Source: Hydractinia symbiolongicarpus
Lineage: Eukaryota > Cnidaria > Hydrozoa > Anthoathecata > Hydractiniidae
DNA length: 64,000 nt
Direction: 5' to 3'
Assembly (NCBI RefSeq): GCF_029227915.1
Contig: NC_079876.1
Span: 24,766,328-24,830,327, forward strand
This document shows, piece by piece, positions 1-11,000 of the stretch. Within the stretch, counting starts at the first letter, position 1; every line of letters begins with the position of its first letter. The position numbers and the translations under genes were made by a program. The notes beneath the pieces were generated by a model. The model saw nothing but the letters and a program-made list of their open reading frames with translations. It made no database searches and was not told the origin of the DNA.

Positions 1-625
1 ATTAGAGACTGGGTATTTATGTGTAAAAACTTTAGATGATTTTTATAATGACTTAACTGTAGCGGATGGTCCTCAGCTATTACCGAAGTGTTTACAGACA
101 TATTTGAGTCATATAGCTCGCTTCTAAAGGGGAGGACGGAGTGTAAACAATTGACGCAGGTGTAATAATGAGGTATCCTAGGTGTAATGGAGTTAATAGC
201 CAGACTTGTCGTGCACTTAGCATGTTTTACATCGTAACAAACGGAACATATATTTCGTTTATTATTGCACTTGACTATTTTTCCACATTCACTACATTTT
301 GGAGTAGAAGAACCAGGGCCTGGATTTAATTCAACGTCTCCAGATACTATCAAATTAAATGTAGAAGAAGAGTTTGCGTAGTACAATATCGGTGCTTTAT
401 TTCTTTTCACTGGTGTTGTCTTTTGAAAATTCTTCAGTTCAATTTCTTCAGTTGATTGTCATGGTCAGTTTGGGACTGCCAGTCGTAATTAGTTGTTAAT
501 ACTGTCATGCTAAGTAACAAAATAACAAAAACTCTCAATAAACTGGTTTCCATATGAGCCATTGTAAGAGATAACCTGTAAAACCTATTAATATCTTGCG
601 TACAAAAACTCTTTCGTATTTTCAA
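1..625 (-). pseudogene. 5' part of an APE-type LINE ORF (2A motif, PHD-like finger, endonuclease start)
   Basis: Read on the minus strand. A hydrophobic N-terminal segment starts at an ATG at 625 (residues about 25-45 are rich in L, V, I, F, as in a signal peptide or membrane segment). About one frame change near 440 leads into a stretch holding a 2A-like motif, then a cysteine-rich finger of the form C-x2-C ... C-x2-C-x4-H-x2-C ... Y-x-C-x2-C (about 120-310). The last codons before the window edge read FLHINTQSL, resembling the opening strand of LINE apurinic-type endonucleases. The rest of the element lies off the left edge. The zinc finger plus endonuclease order is typical of CR1/L2-like elements of marine invertebrates. 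The frame change could be real damage or could mean the true start lies downstream. Confidence 0.7.
315..341 (-). other. 2A-like ribosome-skipping motif
   Basis: The nine codons read GDVELNPGP on the minus strand, a full match to the 2A consensus D-V/I-E-x-N-P-G-P. In known 2A peptides the ribosome fails to join the final G and P, so two proteins come from one ORF. 2A-like motifs near the N-terminus of APE-type LINE ORFs are known from several invertebrates. Here it separates an upstream hydrophobic leader from the PHD-like finger and endonuclease. Activity is inferred from the motif only. Confidence 0.8.
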
Positions 626-779
626 TAAGGTAAATTAAGTTAACCAAGTTAGTACGTAAGTTAAGTAAACCAATAATTAAACCAAATGAAGAGATCACGT
701 AACAACACAGCAGTTTGTGTCCCCAGTATTATGTGCTACTTTTCATTTAAACTTTCTGTTGTGCAACCACGTGCGCTCG

Positions 780-1600
780 CTCTGACGACACACAGCAGAT
801 ATGATAAACAGCAGAATTGTCATGTATGAGGATGACACGGTTATTTACATCATTGACAAAAATAAAGCAAAAACTGAACAACATCTGGAAGAAGATCTGG
901 AGAAGATTGCAGTCTACTTCGAGAAAAACGAACTAATTATCAACCTGAAAATAGGAAAGACGGAAGCAATGATATTTGGAACCAGAAAAAGATTATCAAC
1001 AACTGACAATTATCTTGACGTTTCCTACCGTGGAAATTCAGCAATGTTCCACAATACAAATACCTCGGCAATATCGTTGACCAGTACCTGAACTTTAACA
1101 GTAATTTTGACCATGTGTACAAGAAAGCCAGTGGGCGTCTGAAGTTATTAAAACGCCTACGACACTCCTTGACGACGATTCTGCATATTATATATTTACA
1201 ATGATGGTGCAACCAATCCTGACGTACCACAGCACTGTGAAGCTTCTCTACACTAACACCCAACAAAAGAGATTGAAATCGTTAATGAATCGTGCTGAAC
1301 GTATTGTTGGTCGAAAGGTTCCGTGTAAAATCAGTGCTATCAACAAGGAAGCGTGCTGTCTCGTCAAGAAGTCCCTAGATAAGACTCTGTGTTCATGTTT
1401 TAACGATTATTTCGAAATCACTAATCATTCCAGGAAGCCATTAAAAAACTTTAATTAGGAAAACAGTCTTTTGCTTATGCAGGAACTAAAATACTTCCAC
1501 TAGGTATTAGAAAAGTGGAATCTTATAGTCAATTTAAAATTGAAATAAGAAAACATTTTAACTTATTTTGTATGTATATGTTAATAAATTTTTAGATTGT
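780..1600 (+). pseudogene. LINE reverse transcriptase, C-terminal fragment
   Basis: Three reading-frame pieces follow each other. The first begins YEDDTVIYI, a degenerate form of the RT catalytic box YADDT, then reads through the thumb region with KTEAMIFG (801-1091). The second continues with YLGNIVDQYLNF and LLKRLRHSL (about 1060-1200). The third gives QPILTYHS, LKSLMNRAERIVGRK and a short tail ending near 1570. The order and motifs match the C-terminal third of CR1/L2-type LINE ORF2. Upstream fingers and palm are missing, so this is a 5'-truncated dead copy. It lies head-to-head with the LINE start at 1-625 but the two do not belong to one ORF. Confidence 0.8.
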
Positions 1601-1619
1601 TTTTTTTAAAGCTACCATC

Positions 1620-2165
1620 CCCTATCCCAGGATCCTTTTCCCACTTACCCTAGATATCAAGACGAAAATAACCATGAGAGCAGGGTTGATTTTTACCCAC
1701 TAACCTTTTAAGTTTTACTTTATATACTTTTATACTTTTATGTTCCCAATCAGGAATTTTTAAAATTTTACTAGTTAGAAAAAAAGGATCACAATCTACT
1801 TGGTTTGTTGCAAAATTTATAATTGTAACTGATCTTTTTTGTAGTTTAAATATATTAGATCTTAATGATACTGCTTGGCCCCTACTATTTGACAACAGTA
1901 AGTTAAGTGCGAGTTAAACAGGGCAGCGTGAATAGATTTAAGAGTGATTTTGTGCACATAGTATGTGATTTTTGTCAGAATACCATTTGCTCTAGACAGT
2001 TTTTGCTTTGGCTGATTTAAATGTACATTCCATGACAGGTGTTCATCAAGAAACAGTCCTAAATATTTAACTTTGTTCATTGGTTTTATGTTTTGACCAT
2101 TTACTCTGAAGTTGAAATTACGATTGAGATTAGTTAATATGGTTAGAAAAAGAAAGTAATTTACA
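1620..2165 (-). pseudogene. LINE reverse transcriptase, C-terminal fragment
   Basis: On the minus strand the reading contains FNFRVNGQNIKP, KYLGLFLDEHLSW, LSRANGILTKI and SIHAALFNSHLTYCCQI, then in a second frame LQKRSVTIINFA and DPFFLTSKILKI. These are the thumb and tail blocks of CR1-like LINE RTs. The catalytic YxDD region is absent. A frame change lies near 1880. On its upstream side (about 2165) the coding similarity stops abruptly at a repeat also found at 24,077. Confidence 0.8.
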
Positions 2166-2167
2166 AA

Positions 2168-2600
2168 GAGGTGGCAAGCCACCGCAATGATGAACTCAAC
2201 CTGTTCTCTTTGGTCTTTGGAAATAAGATAGAGGTTGTACTCTTCTAGAGAAAATGCCTCTAAAAGCATAATTCTCCCTTTTTACAAGGAATTAATTAAA
2301 ATATATATATAAAAAATAAAAAGGACACAACACATTTAAAAAGATGAACAGACTTTAACCAAGGGCAGGTAGGTTTCGACCCATATTTCTGAACCTAAGA
2401 GCCCTGGATGTCTAGCTGGGTCACCTCGAAGAAGTCCGCGGACGCTCATCAGCAAAAACTAGACATCCCCATCTTTCTAAAGTAAACTTTGACCACTTTC
2501 TGTTCAACTGTGCCATTCTTTGTTTCTAACTCAGGTAATAAGTGGAGTCGTTACTCCCAATGACAAGATCATGTGTGATCAAACCCCCATTACTACAGTT
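2168..2600 (+). repeat. Truncated copy of the 3' tail of the R2-type LINE at 24,077
   Basis: This stretch matches 24,077-24,500 almost base for base for long runs, for example GGTGGCAAGCCACCGCAATG, the hairpin AGAGGTTGTACTCYTCT, TTTACAAGGAATTAATT and GGCAGGTAGGTTTCGACCC. At 24,077 it lies directly downstream of the endonuclease domain of the LINE, so it is best read as that family's 3' untranslated tail. The copy here is therefore probably a 5'-truncated insertion. Similarity fades after about 2595. Confidence 0.75.
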
Positions 2601-2794
2601 GACCCTCATTTTAGCAAACCCGGAGGGGACCAAGCAATTTATATTTATTCGCTATAGTGAAGGATTCGTTTAAAGCGAACTTTTCAAAAATGGGTTTTAA
2701 TCTGAATAATTCACGATTTTTTAGTAGTGCTTAGTTTAGTTATTATAAAGAGTTACATGAACAGTTACATAAAGAATTAAAGAATGAAAATTAC

Positions 2795-2925
2795 AAAGTG
2801 CACGCACAATGATAAACTCGACCAGTTAAGTCTTAAAATTTAAATTTTAGAGGTTTTGCACCTCCAAAGAATATGCTCGTATAAAAAGAACACAATTCTT
2901 CCTTTTTCCAAGGAGATAATTGGAA
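2795..2925 (+). repeat. Dispersed multi-hairpin module, copy 2
   Basis: Contains AATGATAAACTCGACCAGTT, then AGAGGTTTTGCACCTC (hairpin) and TTCTTCCTTTTTCCAAGGA (second hairpin). The order and spacing follow the module seen at 2,168, 6,970 and 24,077. No coding potential. Confidence 0.65.
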
Positions 2926-3015
2926 CAAAAATTGAGCAAAAAAAACAGACAAGTAAGTTAGTAAGTAAAAATGTATTTCACGTGAAAAAAAGTGTTTACC
3001 CCTAAGTCGTTTGTA

Positions 3016-3833
3016 TCATTTCGCAGTGTAAGGAATATTCATAGTCATCTTTTTAGAGCTAAAGTATATCCCTTGGAGAGAGAGAAGGGCTGTAAACGTT
3101 GCGGAGAATGGCTTTATTTTGAATAGATTGGATTTTTCTTCAAGTATGTGAGCTGTATGTCCCCAGATCTGAGAGCTGTAGTTTAAGTGGCGGTCATAAA
3201 TGGCATAGTAGACACTCAAAAGTGTTTCATAAGATAGGTAATGTCGAATCTTAGCGAGCATACCTGTGGCCCTAGATAGTTTGGGATTAGGCATGTCATG
3301 TGTTCTTTCCAAGATAGATATTTGTCAAGGAACACACCAAGATATGTGATGGAATTAGAAGGTGAAATCTTTTGCCCATTCAGTCTGAAATTTAACTTTT
3401 TTTGTAGTGTGGATTTAGATCTAGACCTAAAAATAACAATTTCTGTCTTCCTTGTATTTAAACTTATCTTGTTTGGCCTAAGCCATGTACTGAGCAGATT
3501 CAAATCCTTAGTTACATTCTCATGATTTTTTTTAAGAGACTTGTCACACTAAAGTAGGCTTGTGTCATGTGAAAAGTTGAAGGGACGTAAATATTTGATG
3601 TTATTTTGAAGGTCATTAATGTAGATTAGAAATAGTAGTGGGCCAAAAACCGAGTCCTGCGGCACCTCATGTTTAATTAAAATGTTATTAGATTTTGTGT
3701 CTCCCACAGTGACAGATTGGTATCTATCACCTAGAGAAGATCGGAGTAAAGTTTTGGCAACAGAGAGAGTAGGACAAGACTTCTGTAAAGGGTACAAGGT
3801 TGAGCAAATATGAGTACCCCAAAGGGTACTCAT
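3016..3833 (-). pseudogene. LINE reverse transcriptase, central to C-terminal fragment
   Basis: Minus-strand frames give VPQDSVFGPLLFLIYINDL (RT palm block, normally VPQGSVLGP), a degenerate catalytic box FSHDTSLL, then WLRPNKISLNTRKTEIVIF, ITYLGVFLDKYLSW and RATGMLAKIRHYLS with IYDRHLNYSSQIWG. This is a CR1/L2-type RT with at least two frame changes and a lost YxDD box, so it is inactive. Copies of the dispersed hairpin module flank it at 2,795 and 3,838, and a 13-bp perfect hairpin sits at its upstream edge. Confidence 0.85.
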
Positions 3834-3836
3834 ATT
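3807..3836. repeat. Perfect 13-bp hairpin at the edge of the RT fragment
   Basis: Arms AATATGAGTACCC and GGGTACTCATATT pair perfectly around a 4-base loop CAAA. It sits exactly where RT similarity ends. It could be a fold-back formed during a rearrangement; no function is evident. Confidence 0.8.
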
Positions 3837-3837
3837 C

Positions 3838-3910
3838 CTGAACGATAAACTCGACCACTTAAATCTTAGATTTAAAGTCCAGGAATCCTATATTTTTACA
3901 AAAAACTACC
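3838..3910 (+). repeat. Dispersed multi-hairpin module, partial copy 3
   Basis: Begins AACGATAAACTCGACCACTT, matching the start of copy 2 at about 2,803, then loses similarity. Adjacent to the RT fragment and its edge hairpin. Confidence 0.5.
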
Positions 3911-4179
3911 TGGAAACATCTTGCCTGATGTCTGGTTTTCTCTATGCCGATAACCTAAATAGCTGTTCCGACCCATATTGTCCGGCTGACCCATGTTGTC
4001 CGAAGAACGGCAACAACCCATATTGTCCGAATCCAACCCATATTGTCGGGATAAGTAAAATACACTTATCGCTTGATTATTTTTCAGAAAATTAATCTTT
4101 TGTTAATGCGGATTGTTGACACCCTGGGTAAGATCTTTCAACAAAATTTACAAGGTAACGCAAGTCACGTCCTCATCTA

Positions 4180-4480
4180 AACCTTTTTTGACAACATGGG
4201 CAGGCATAAAACCTTTACCCATATTGTCCTAAACTATCTCGGACAACATGGGCAGGCATATAACCTCTACCCATATTGTCCTAAACCCTTTTGGACAACA
4301 TGGGCAGGCATATAACCTCTACCCATATTGTCTTAAACTATCTCGGACAACATGGGCAGGCATATGAACCTCTACCCATATTGTCCTAAACCTTTTTGGA
4401 CAACATGTGCAGGCATATTACCTCTACCCATTTTTGTCCTAAACCCTTTTGGACAACATGGGTAGACATATAACGTATTG
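4180..4480. repeat. 52-bp tandem array of inverted TIR-like motifs
   Basis: The motif GGACAACATGGGCAGGCATA recurs at about 4189, 4241, 4293, 4345, 4398 and 4451, spacing 52, 52, 52, 53, 53. Each unit also holds the near-inverse CCCATATTGTCC, so every unit is an imperfect palindrome. The link between units alternates between CTATCTC and CCTTTT forms. CCCATATTGTC also occurs near both ends of the host element (3,972, 4,018, 7,456, 7,484). The array begins where the integrase C-terminus should continue. Confidence 0.9.
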
Positions 4481-6345
4481 ACGTAATGACATAAGACGTA
4501 GTTTTTTTGGTATCGCCAAGGTCACCTTATCTCCTTGCGTGAAGTCGATGGTTTTGACTTGTTTTTCATTAGAATATTTTTTTTTGTCGTCATAGTTGCA
4601 TTCCTAGCAATCTCAGCAGCAACTTTCTCCCGTACAGTTGATCTTTTAGGGCATGTCGTTTCAAATGGTGTTTCACTGCGTGGATTGGGTTGATCTGCAG
4701 AAAAATCGACTGTTTCATCGTTTTCTATAAGTTCTGAAATATCTTCTTCTACTACCCAGTCTGTTGCAAGACCCAGTTGATCCAAACCGTTTGGTTTTTG
4801 TCCAAAAACAACTTCGAACGGTGTCTTTTTAATGCTGCTAACAATTGTAGAGTTCAAAACAACTAAATATATATATATAGGACATTCCATATGTTTACCA
4901 TTTTTTCTAGATTTTAGCAGGGATTCATGCAAGATACTGGTTTAAAAATTAATGGAGCAACTAAATCAGCCAAAGTCAGGAGAATTACATTTAAATTCAT
5001 TCCCTCACATTGACATAACTGGGTAATACAGTTTGTTTATGTCACAAGCGTGCACTTACACTGTATTTCAGGAAGCCATTTAGACCAGCAGGAAGTCTTT
5101 GTATCCATCTCTTTGGCACTTATCATGGTCTGGATTGTTACGTTTCCCTGCTCGACTAAATCTGAAAAAACAGTATTCCTTACACACAGATAAGAACACA
5201 GTAAAATTTACCACAGCCTTTAGCTGTATTAGAAAATATATGTTTTTTTCTTTTTGGTCATTGAGTTGTACTTACGCTTATGCTTAGTTTAAAATATTCC
5301 AGTACCATTAATTATGCCTAAACTTTATCTACCAACAATGTGTAAGAAAAAATAATATGTGCACAATACATAAAACACCTAACACAATAGAGACATTTAA
5401 AAACCTTGGGACTGGGAATGAACGAATGTTGTTTTTCCTGGCCAGGATGCAGCGACATGTTCCATGACACCATTAACAAATTCTCTCCCATTGTCTGAGT
5501 GTATGATTTTTGGCAGTCCAAACACACTCCAAAACCTATCTTTAAATCTTTCGGATGTTTCTTCAGCTGTTTTTCTACCCAGGGGGGACAGCACACGGAA
5601 TTTCGAAAAATGGTCAACTATGTGACCAATATATTTGAAAATTCCATCAGGTTTTGATTGCATATCAATCAAGTCAATCTGAAATTTAAGCCAATATATA
5701 GGGAACAGTAACTATGGTACCAATTTATATCAAAAACTTCTATTTGAGCATTATGTGTAAAAGTAATTAGATACAACTAAAACAGTTTTTTTACAATGTG
5801 ACCTGAATTCTTTGAAGAAAACCAGTTGAGATAATGGGCTTCAGAGGAGCATTTTTAAGGCACAGACAGTACAATGCCTTGTGTAACACTCCACAGCCCC
5901 TCTCGGAATGTTGCTGTATGTTCTACTAATCTGAAACATGTGAAGGAATTATACAGCATCTGATTAGGATTTGACAGGCTTGGTTTTTTAAACATATTTA
6001 CTTTTTATAATTTAACAACTTTATTAACTGACACTGTTTCATTGTTATCTTACATTTATGTTTGATTTCCTAATTACACTTTCCGGTAAGGTCAAAAATA
6101 GTTATAAGCGTTAATACCTGTTCAAAAGTTTTTCTTGAACCACAATTGATGAGTTCCTTGCTATGGATTCTTTCAATTATGTCAAACATCTTGTTTCCCG
6201 TGCATACCCTCTTAAAATTTCCCAGAGTTGCGTTGCACTGAAAAAAGCATTTAGATATATATAAATATTATGTCAAATCAACGATTATGTATATACATAC
6301 TTACAAAAACATCTACTGTATATAGCCATTATAACGAACAGAATT

Positions 6346-6413
6346 GATTCAGACAGGATTTGAACCTGCATTATCCTGTTAACAGGACATCCCACTAATT
6401 GGATGACTGAATC
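6346..6413 (-). tRNA. tRNA-like sequence, probably a pseudogene or SINE remnant
   Basis: On the minus strand it folds as a 7-bp acceptor stem (GATTCAG with CTGAATC), a D-arm (ATCC with GGAT), an anticodon-like arm (TCCT with AGGA around GTTAAC) and a T-arm with loop TTCAAAT closed by CAGG/CCTG. It is 68 nt, shorter than usual, and the anticodon loop has 6 rather than 7 bases, so no clear anticodon can be assigned (GTT, Asn-like, is nearest). It lies inside an intron of the integrase gene. Confidence 0.5.
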
Positions 6414-6969
6414 GAAAGTCAAAGTTACATTTTGGTAGTTTAAGTTTCCAGTCTATGAATTTTGATTTTATTATCTAAGAATTATGGTATATATACAGAA
6501 ATAACAAAAAATTACATAACAGGATAAAAAACCATCTCAGTTTACCACAGTAACTGAAACATAATTTAGAGGTCATGCCAAAACTGAACTTGCCAACGAA
6601 ACAATCCATGGGTATTAACTAACATGCATCTTTACTCTTCTGCTATTGTAGTTTGTTGTTCATATCTTTGGCCTTTAGAGATGACAAATAGCTAAGCATT
6701 GTTCATAATAGAAAATGAAAAAATTACAAACACCATAAAAAGTATAAAAAAGTACATATATAATATATATCTAGGTACATGAATGTGTAATTAAATGCAG
6801 TATAATTAAACTATAAAGAAGATTAAAAAATGACTTACATCAGCTGTAGTGCTAGGAACACATAAAATATCCACCAACCCAAGTGTAGGGTAACTCATCA
6901 AAACATACTTGTTTCGTCTGATACAGTACTGTCTGATACATTGCTCTTTTGTTTTTTCAAGTAGAAAAC

Positions 6970-7110
6970 AAATTGATGATGAGGTGACAAAACAGCTAGC
7001 TGTAATGATATTTCTTGTCTAATGACAGCTGGTTCTACTATAGTTAGAGGTTGCAACCCTCTAGAGATTTTTCAAAAAAGCAAAATCCCCCTTTTTGCAA
7101 GGATTTCCTA
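6970..7110 (+). repeat. Dispersed multi-hairpin module, copy 4, inside the integrase gene
   Basis: Contains ACAGCTAGCTGTAATGAT, GTCTAATGAC, the hairpin TAGAGGTTGCAACCCTCTAG and CCCCCTTTTTGCAAGGAT. It aligns along its whole length with 25,085-25,215. It separates the N-terminal block of the integrase gene from the next exon. Confidence 0.75.
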
Positions 7111-7522
7111 AAAACATTGACCGTAAAAGGCAGAAAAATACAACAGCGACAGAACACAACACTAAACAATAAATAATGTCGTGATAGGTCTCTTGGGACA
7201 TTATTGTGGAGTTCTTTTTGTACGCTTCTAACTCCAACCAGGCCTGGAACTGTTTTTTATGTTCTCCCAGATCATTTTTATGCAAAAGATTCTCCATTAA
7301 AAACTCAAATCTAAATTATCCCTGAAAAGGATAAAAAAACAAAGTAAAATAACAAACTTATATAAACAAACTGAGGAAAATATAGCTAGCTAGATATCCA
7401 CAATACCCACGATCCACACACAACAACCAACAACCGCGCTGCACTAAATTGTCGGTTTATCCATATTGTCGGAGGGCTGCCCATATTGTCTTTTTTCCAC
7501 AGTTCAAAATATCGGAGGAACT

Positions 7523-7724
7523 GTATATTCGTACGCACTTTAATATGACGTAAAGTGCGTATTAATAGTGCGTAGCGATATTCATACATAATATATGACA
7601 TATTTACGCGGGAAAAAAGGAAAAAAGAATCTTAACCCTAACCCTAACCCTAAAGCACTTTACGTACGAATAGGGGATGAACATATACGTACGCACAAGT
7701 GGGCAAAAGTGCGTACGAATATAC
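7523..7724. mobile_element. 202-bp palindromic MITE-like repeat
   Basis: The ends are perfect 19-bp inverted repeats, GTATATTCGTACGCACTTT and its reverse complement, each bordered by ACT (possible 3-bp duplication). Further inverted copies of GTGCGTACGAATA-like sequence lie inside. It holds the interstitial telomeric block. It is nested in element 1 close to its right end. Confidence 0.65.
7633..7653. repeat. Interstitial telomeric repeat
   Basis: Three and a half copies of CCCTAA (TTAGGG on the other strand) in the middle of the 202-bp palindromic repeat. TTAGGG is the common animal telomere unit, including cnidarians. Transposon sequence on both sides shows this is not a chromosome end. 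Confidence 0.9.
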
Positions 7725-8011
7725 ACTACGAATGTGGGACAACATGGGTCGACAGACATCGCGGGATGGCACATAGCAATTATTTATAGACCAAATCGTG
7801 TAGCAAAACCAACAATTTATAGAACGCAGTGCTGTTCTGCCCAGATTGCGAAGACGGCCCGTTTACAACCGGGACAGCCGGATTATGTACGCATGGTCCG
7901 ATTATGTGGGTCTAGAGATTTCTCTATGTATTTCTTCAATATACCGTTTTCAAGGCATCGGGTTAAAAACGCCCTCCATTGCGGCCCAGTGGGTTCTCCT
8001 CTTCATCAGAA

Positions 8012-11000
8012 TTAATTATCACTATAAAACAAAGTTAGTAAGGCTTCACATACAGTTAGGATTAAATAAACAGGGGCAAAATATTCTGACTTACCAGTTA
8101 CTTCTTCAATACAGTTCTTACAAAACCAATTACCACGTGGTTTTCTCTTCAGATCGGTACAACAAAAAAGACTCCATGTGAGACATCTGTCACATGCTAT
8201 GCTTCGATCGGGAGCCCCTATACTCTTCTTGCATGTGCCACACGTCCAACTTGATGTTTTCTTTTTCTTTTGTATCAATTTCTTGAGATGTTCGATAAAT
8301 TCTTTGTTTGCATATTGTTTTAAAATATCAACATGGACAAGGTCGTCGCGTACAGAGTCAGGTAATGCTTTAATAGATTTAGGCAGTATACCTACTTCTA
8401 CGTCCAAACTCTCGCTCATGATGAGCTCTGCGTCTTTATGCTTAACAAACCAAGACAATAACATCTTGCACCTATTGTAGGCATTCATTTGAACATATGC
8501 TTGCAATGGCCCTTAAAATAATAGAAATGATAATGTATGTACATATTTGAAGCTTCAAAATTAGCTACCTGGCTGCCTTTCAGTGCAATTAACAAAGTTT
8601 GATATCTTGATATCTAGGCTAATTTGAAATTGGATAAATATTAGGCAAGTTCACCTTGTCTCTTTTTTTTCTTTTTGTCCAATTTTTCCTTATCACGACT
8701 GTCGGTTCAATTATCAATGCAGAAAAGCGAGTCATCGCTATCATTGAGGATTTCCTCAAGGCTTTTGATGTCTGCAGTAATTTTTGTTTATTCTTGTTTG
8801 TTTTCTGGAGCTTAAAAAAAAGTTATCATAGTTTAGATTACAAAAAAAAAAAAAAATCAAAAAGTTTAGGATATTTTATTCGCGAAAATTAATCCAAAAT
8901 ATTATACGAATTTTTTCAAGAAGTACTTACTTTTTGAAGCAAGAAGGCTGTCCATGGTTATACCTGGGGTGTATTTTTGTGCTTGCTTGGTACGAATGGT
9001 AATCTCTTGGTTTTCAGAATCATCAACCAAGGATTGCAAGTTTCCTTAAAAAAACAAAAGGAGATACCTTATGCTTCAAAAATGTTTTATAGCGCTTTAG
9101 CCCTTAGATTTCAGTCTTATCTGCTTACTGCATAAATAACGTAGCATTTGTGGTAAATTTTCAAAATATATAATCATGAAATTAGCAAACTAGTTCTTGT
9201 AGATTTTTAGCATAAGAAATGGTATTTTGTGTGCAAAAAAGGCATTACCCTGAAATACAAAGTAGTGTAACAATTTAAATGTACAGTACCTTCTGCACTG
9301 TGGGCTTTGTCTTGTATTATTTCATTGCTTTGTGATTCTTCCTTGAGCACTAAAAAATATCTTATTCATCACGAAAAATTCTGTCCAGCTGTGCAAAACT
9401 TAGTACAAGTAATGTCGATGTTATGATATGACATGTTTACATACCAAATAAACAGTGTGAAGGTCTGTAAAGTGTTTCAAATCCACCATCACTTTTTTTA
9501 TTTGAGGTTCCTTAAGACCATCACATTCGTACCACCTATTGTTGTGTCGCAACAATCCCATGTAGTGGTACATGTTCCAAAGTGAAACTGCAACCAAGTC
9601 ATACCTATATGATATTATTATTATTCGTTACACATAACTTTAGACATAATATTTTGGCGTCAAGGCATTCGGAATCATGTATATTGAAAATATATCTTTA
9701 CAAAGAGTTATAATAAAACTTTGTGGATAGTTGTCAAAAAGTTGATATTCCCACAATGTTACTCTATTGTATAATATAAACACTTGAAAAAATACATTAC
9801 CTTGTTGTTGCCACACATAAAAGTAAGTAAGTATGAAAAATGGCATATACTTGCCTGACATAATTTCCATTGATTTCAAGATCCATCATCATAGGTATTG
9901 AATGGAAATCAATCCTTCTGTCCAAGCCTGCCACTTCAACATTAACTGGTAAAACCATAGGAGATTTTTCAAATGTTCTGAAGTTTGAACGTCGCTGACC
10001 ATTACAAAATGGTCTCCAAGTTCTGTAATTAAAAAAATCATGAATCATATACCTTAATTATGCGTAAATTCGCTCTCAAATGTGCAGTGCTGGGATGCAC
10101 GAATTTCAGGTTGCATGAATAGGTTTAACACAAAATTTATGCTATACCCTTTTGTGATGTTTTCATCCCAGAATGTCCATTCTGAATGATTTGTTTCACA
10201 TTTGAGCGATTCTCCACATCTTGATGTGTTTGCAGATTTGAACCATTGTATGATTTGCTCTGTGAACACTTCAGGGGGAATCCAATCAGTTTCTTTGTAA
10301 TTTTGGAAATCAACAGCAGGAAATTCAGTGTGAATTAATGTTTTGTTCGGTGCAGGACAATTTGACTATTGCAATTTGATGTTATGCAATGTTTCATCAC
10401 AGGTCCCAAGTAAGTATTGATAAAGATATGCTCATCACCATAAAAATTAAGTATATCATTTTTTTCAGGTAAAGAACGTGCTATTGCTACATGATGCTTG
10501 GCAGCATCATATTTTGCATCATTTAGTAAACAGAGCATTTCTTTATTTTGGTCACAAGATTCATCACATAATCGTGTATAGAATCTAGGATATTCGTTGA
10601 AAGTCACTTTCAATATTGAAAACCATGTGTCCAATGTACAAGTGTTGTTGAATGTAATGTTTCGTCCATTTAGGTTCACAGTTCCACTAAACATTGGGAG
10701 CTTAATGCAAAATTGTTCTATGTTTTCTGGAGAAAAAGAAGATCTGTTTTAGAAGCCTATTCAGAATAGCAATAACGAAATGAAGTATCAGCAAAAGTGG
10801 AGCACAACTAAACAATACAATTTCGACACCTATTACTTACCAGGTTTTTGATTTCCACATTTTACGCCAGAATGGCATTTCAAATTGCATGTGACGTTTT
10901 CTTTGATGCATTTGCATATGTTTGTTTTGCATCCTGACTTACAACCACATCGACTCACTACATTATCTGTTACATTTTGAAGGCGATTTGCTTCCCTCAA

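Larger units (their letters stand above)
4500..7297 (-). pseudogene. KRBA2/Ginger-like integrase gene, spliced and broken
   Basis: Exon-like blocks on the minus strand, most with GT/AG edges: N-terminus 7297-7163 (MENLLHKNDLGEHKKQFQAW); 6963-6839 (LMSYPTLGLVDILCVPS, then GTAAGT); 6237-6118 (CGSRKTFEQ); 5930-5803 (C-x2-C, then KPIISTGFLQRIQ after one frame change); 5678-5405 (integrase core with IDLIDM, first Asp, and IIHSDNGREF, second Asp); 5161-5060 (DLVEQGNVTIQ, third catalytic Glu); 4936-4500 (KKTPFEVVFGQ and, in another frame, FTQGDKVTLAIPKK). The D-D-E triad survives with about 32 residues between the second D and E. Frame changes, a module inserted between the first two blocks and loss of the C-terminus at the tandem array make it non-functional. 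Intron positions are inferred by eye. Confidence 0.8.
3964..7773 (-). mobile_element. Ginger/KRBA2-like DNA transposon, element 1 (TSD TAGC)
   Basis: The left end reads TGTTCCGACCCATATTGTC and the inverted right end TGTGCCATCCCGCGATGTC, 12 of 19 positions shared including the terminal TGT. Both ends are bordered by TAGC (3960-3963 and 7774-7777), a 4-bp target-site duplication. TGT..ACA ends, a 4-bp duplication and an LTR-retrotransposon-like integrase are known features of Ginger DNA transposons. The element carries one spliced integrase gene on the minus strand, a 52-bp tandem array next to its left end, a tRNA-like sequence in an intron, an inserted hairpin module and a nested 202-bp palindromic repeat. 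It is degenerate. The TIRs are short and imperfect, so exact ends rest mainly on the duplication. Confidence 0.72.

Noticed and set aside
7633-7653. A telomere
   Set aside because: Only 3.5 units, inside a nested palindromic repeat with transposon sequence on both sides.
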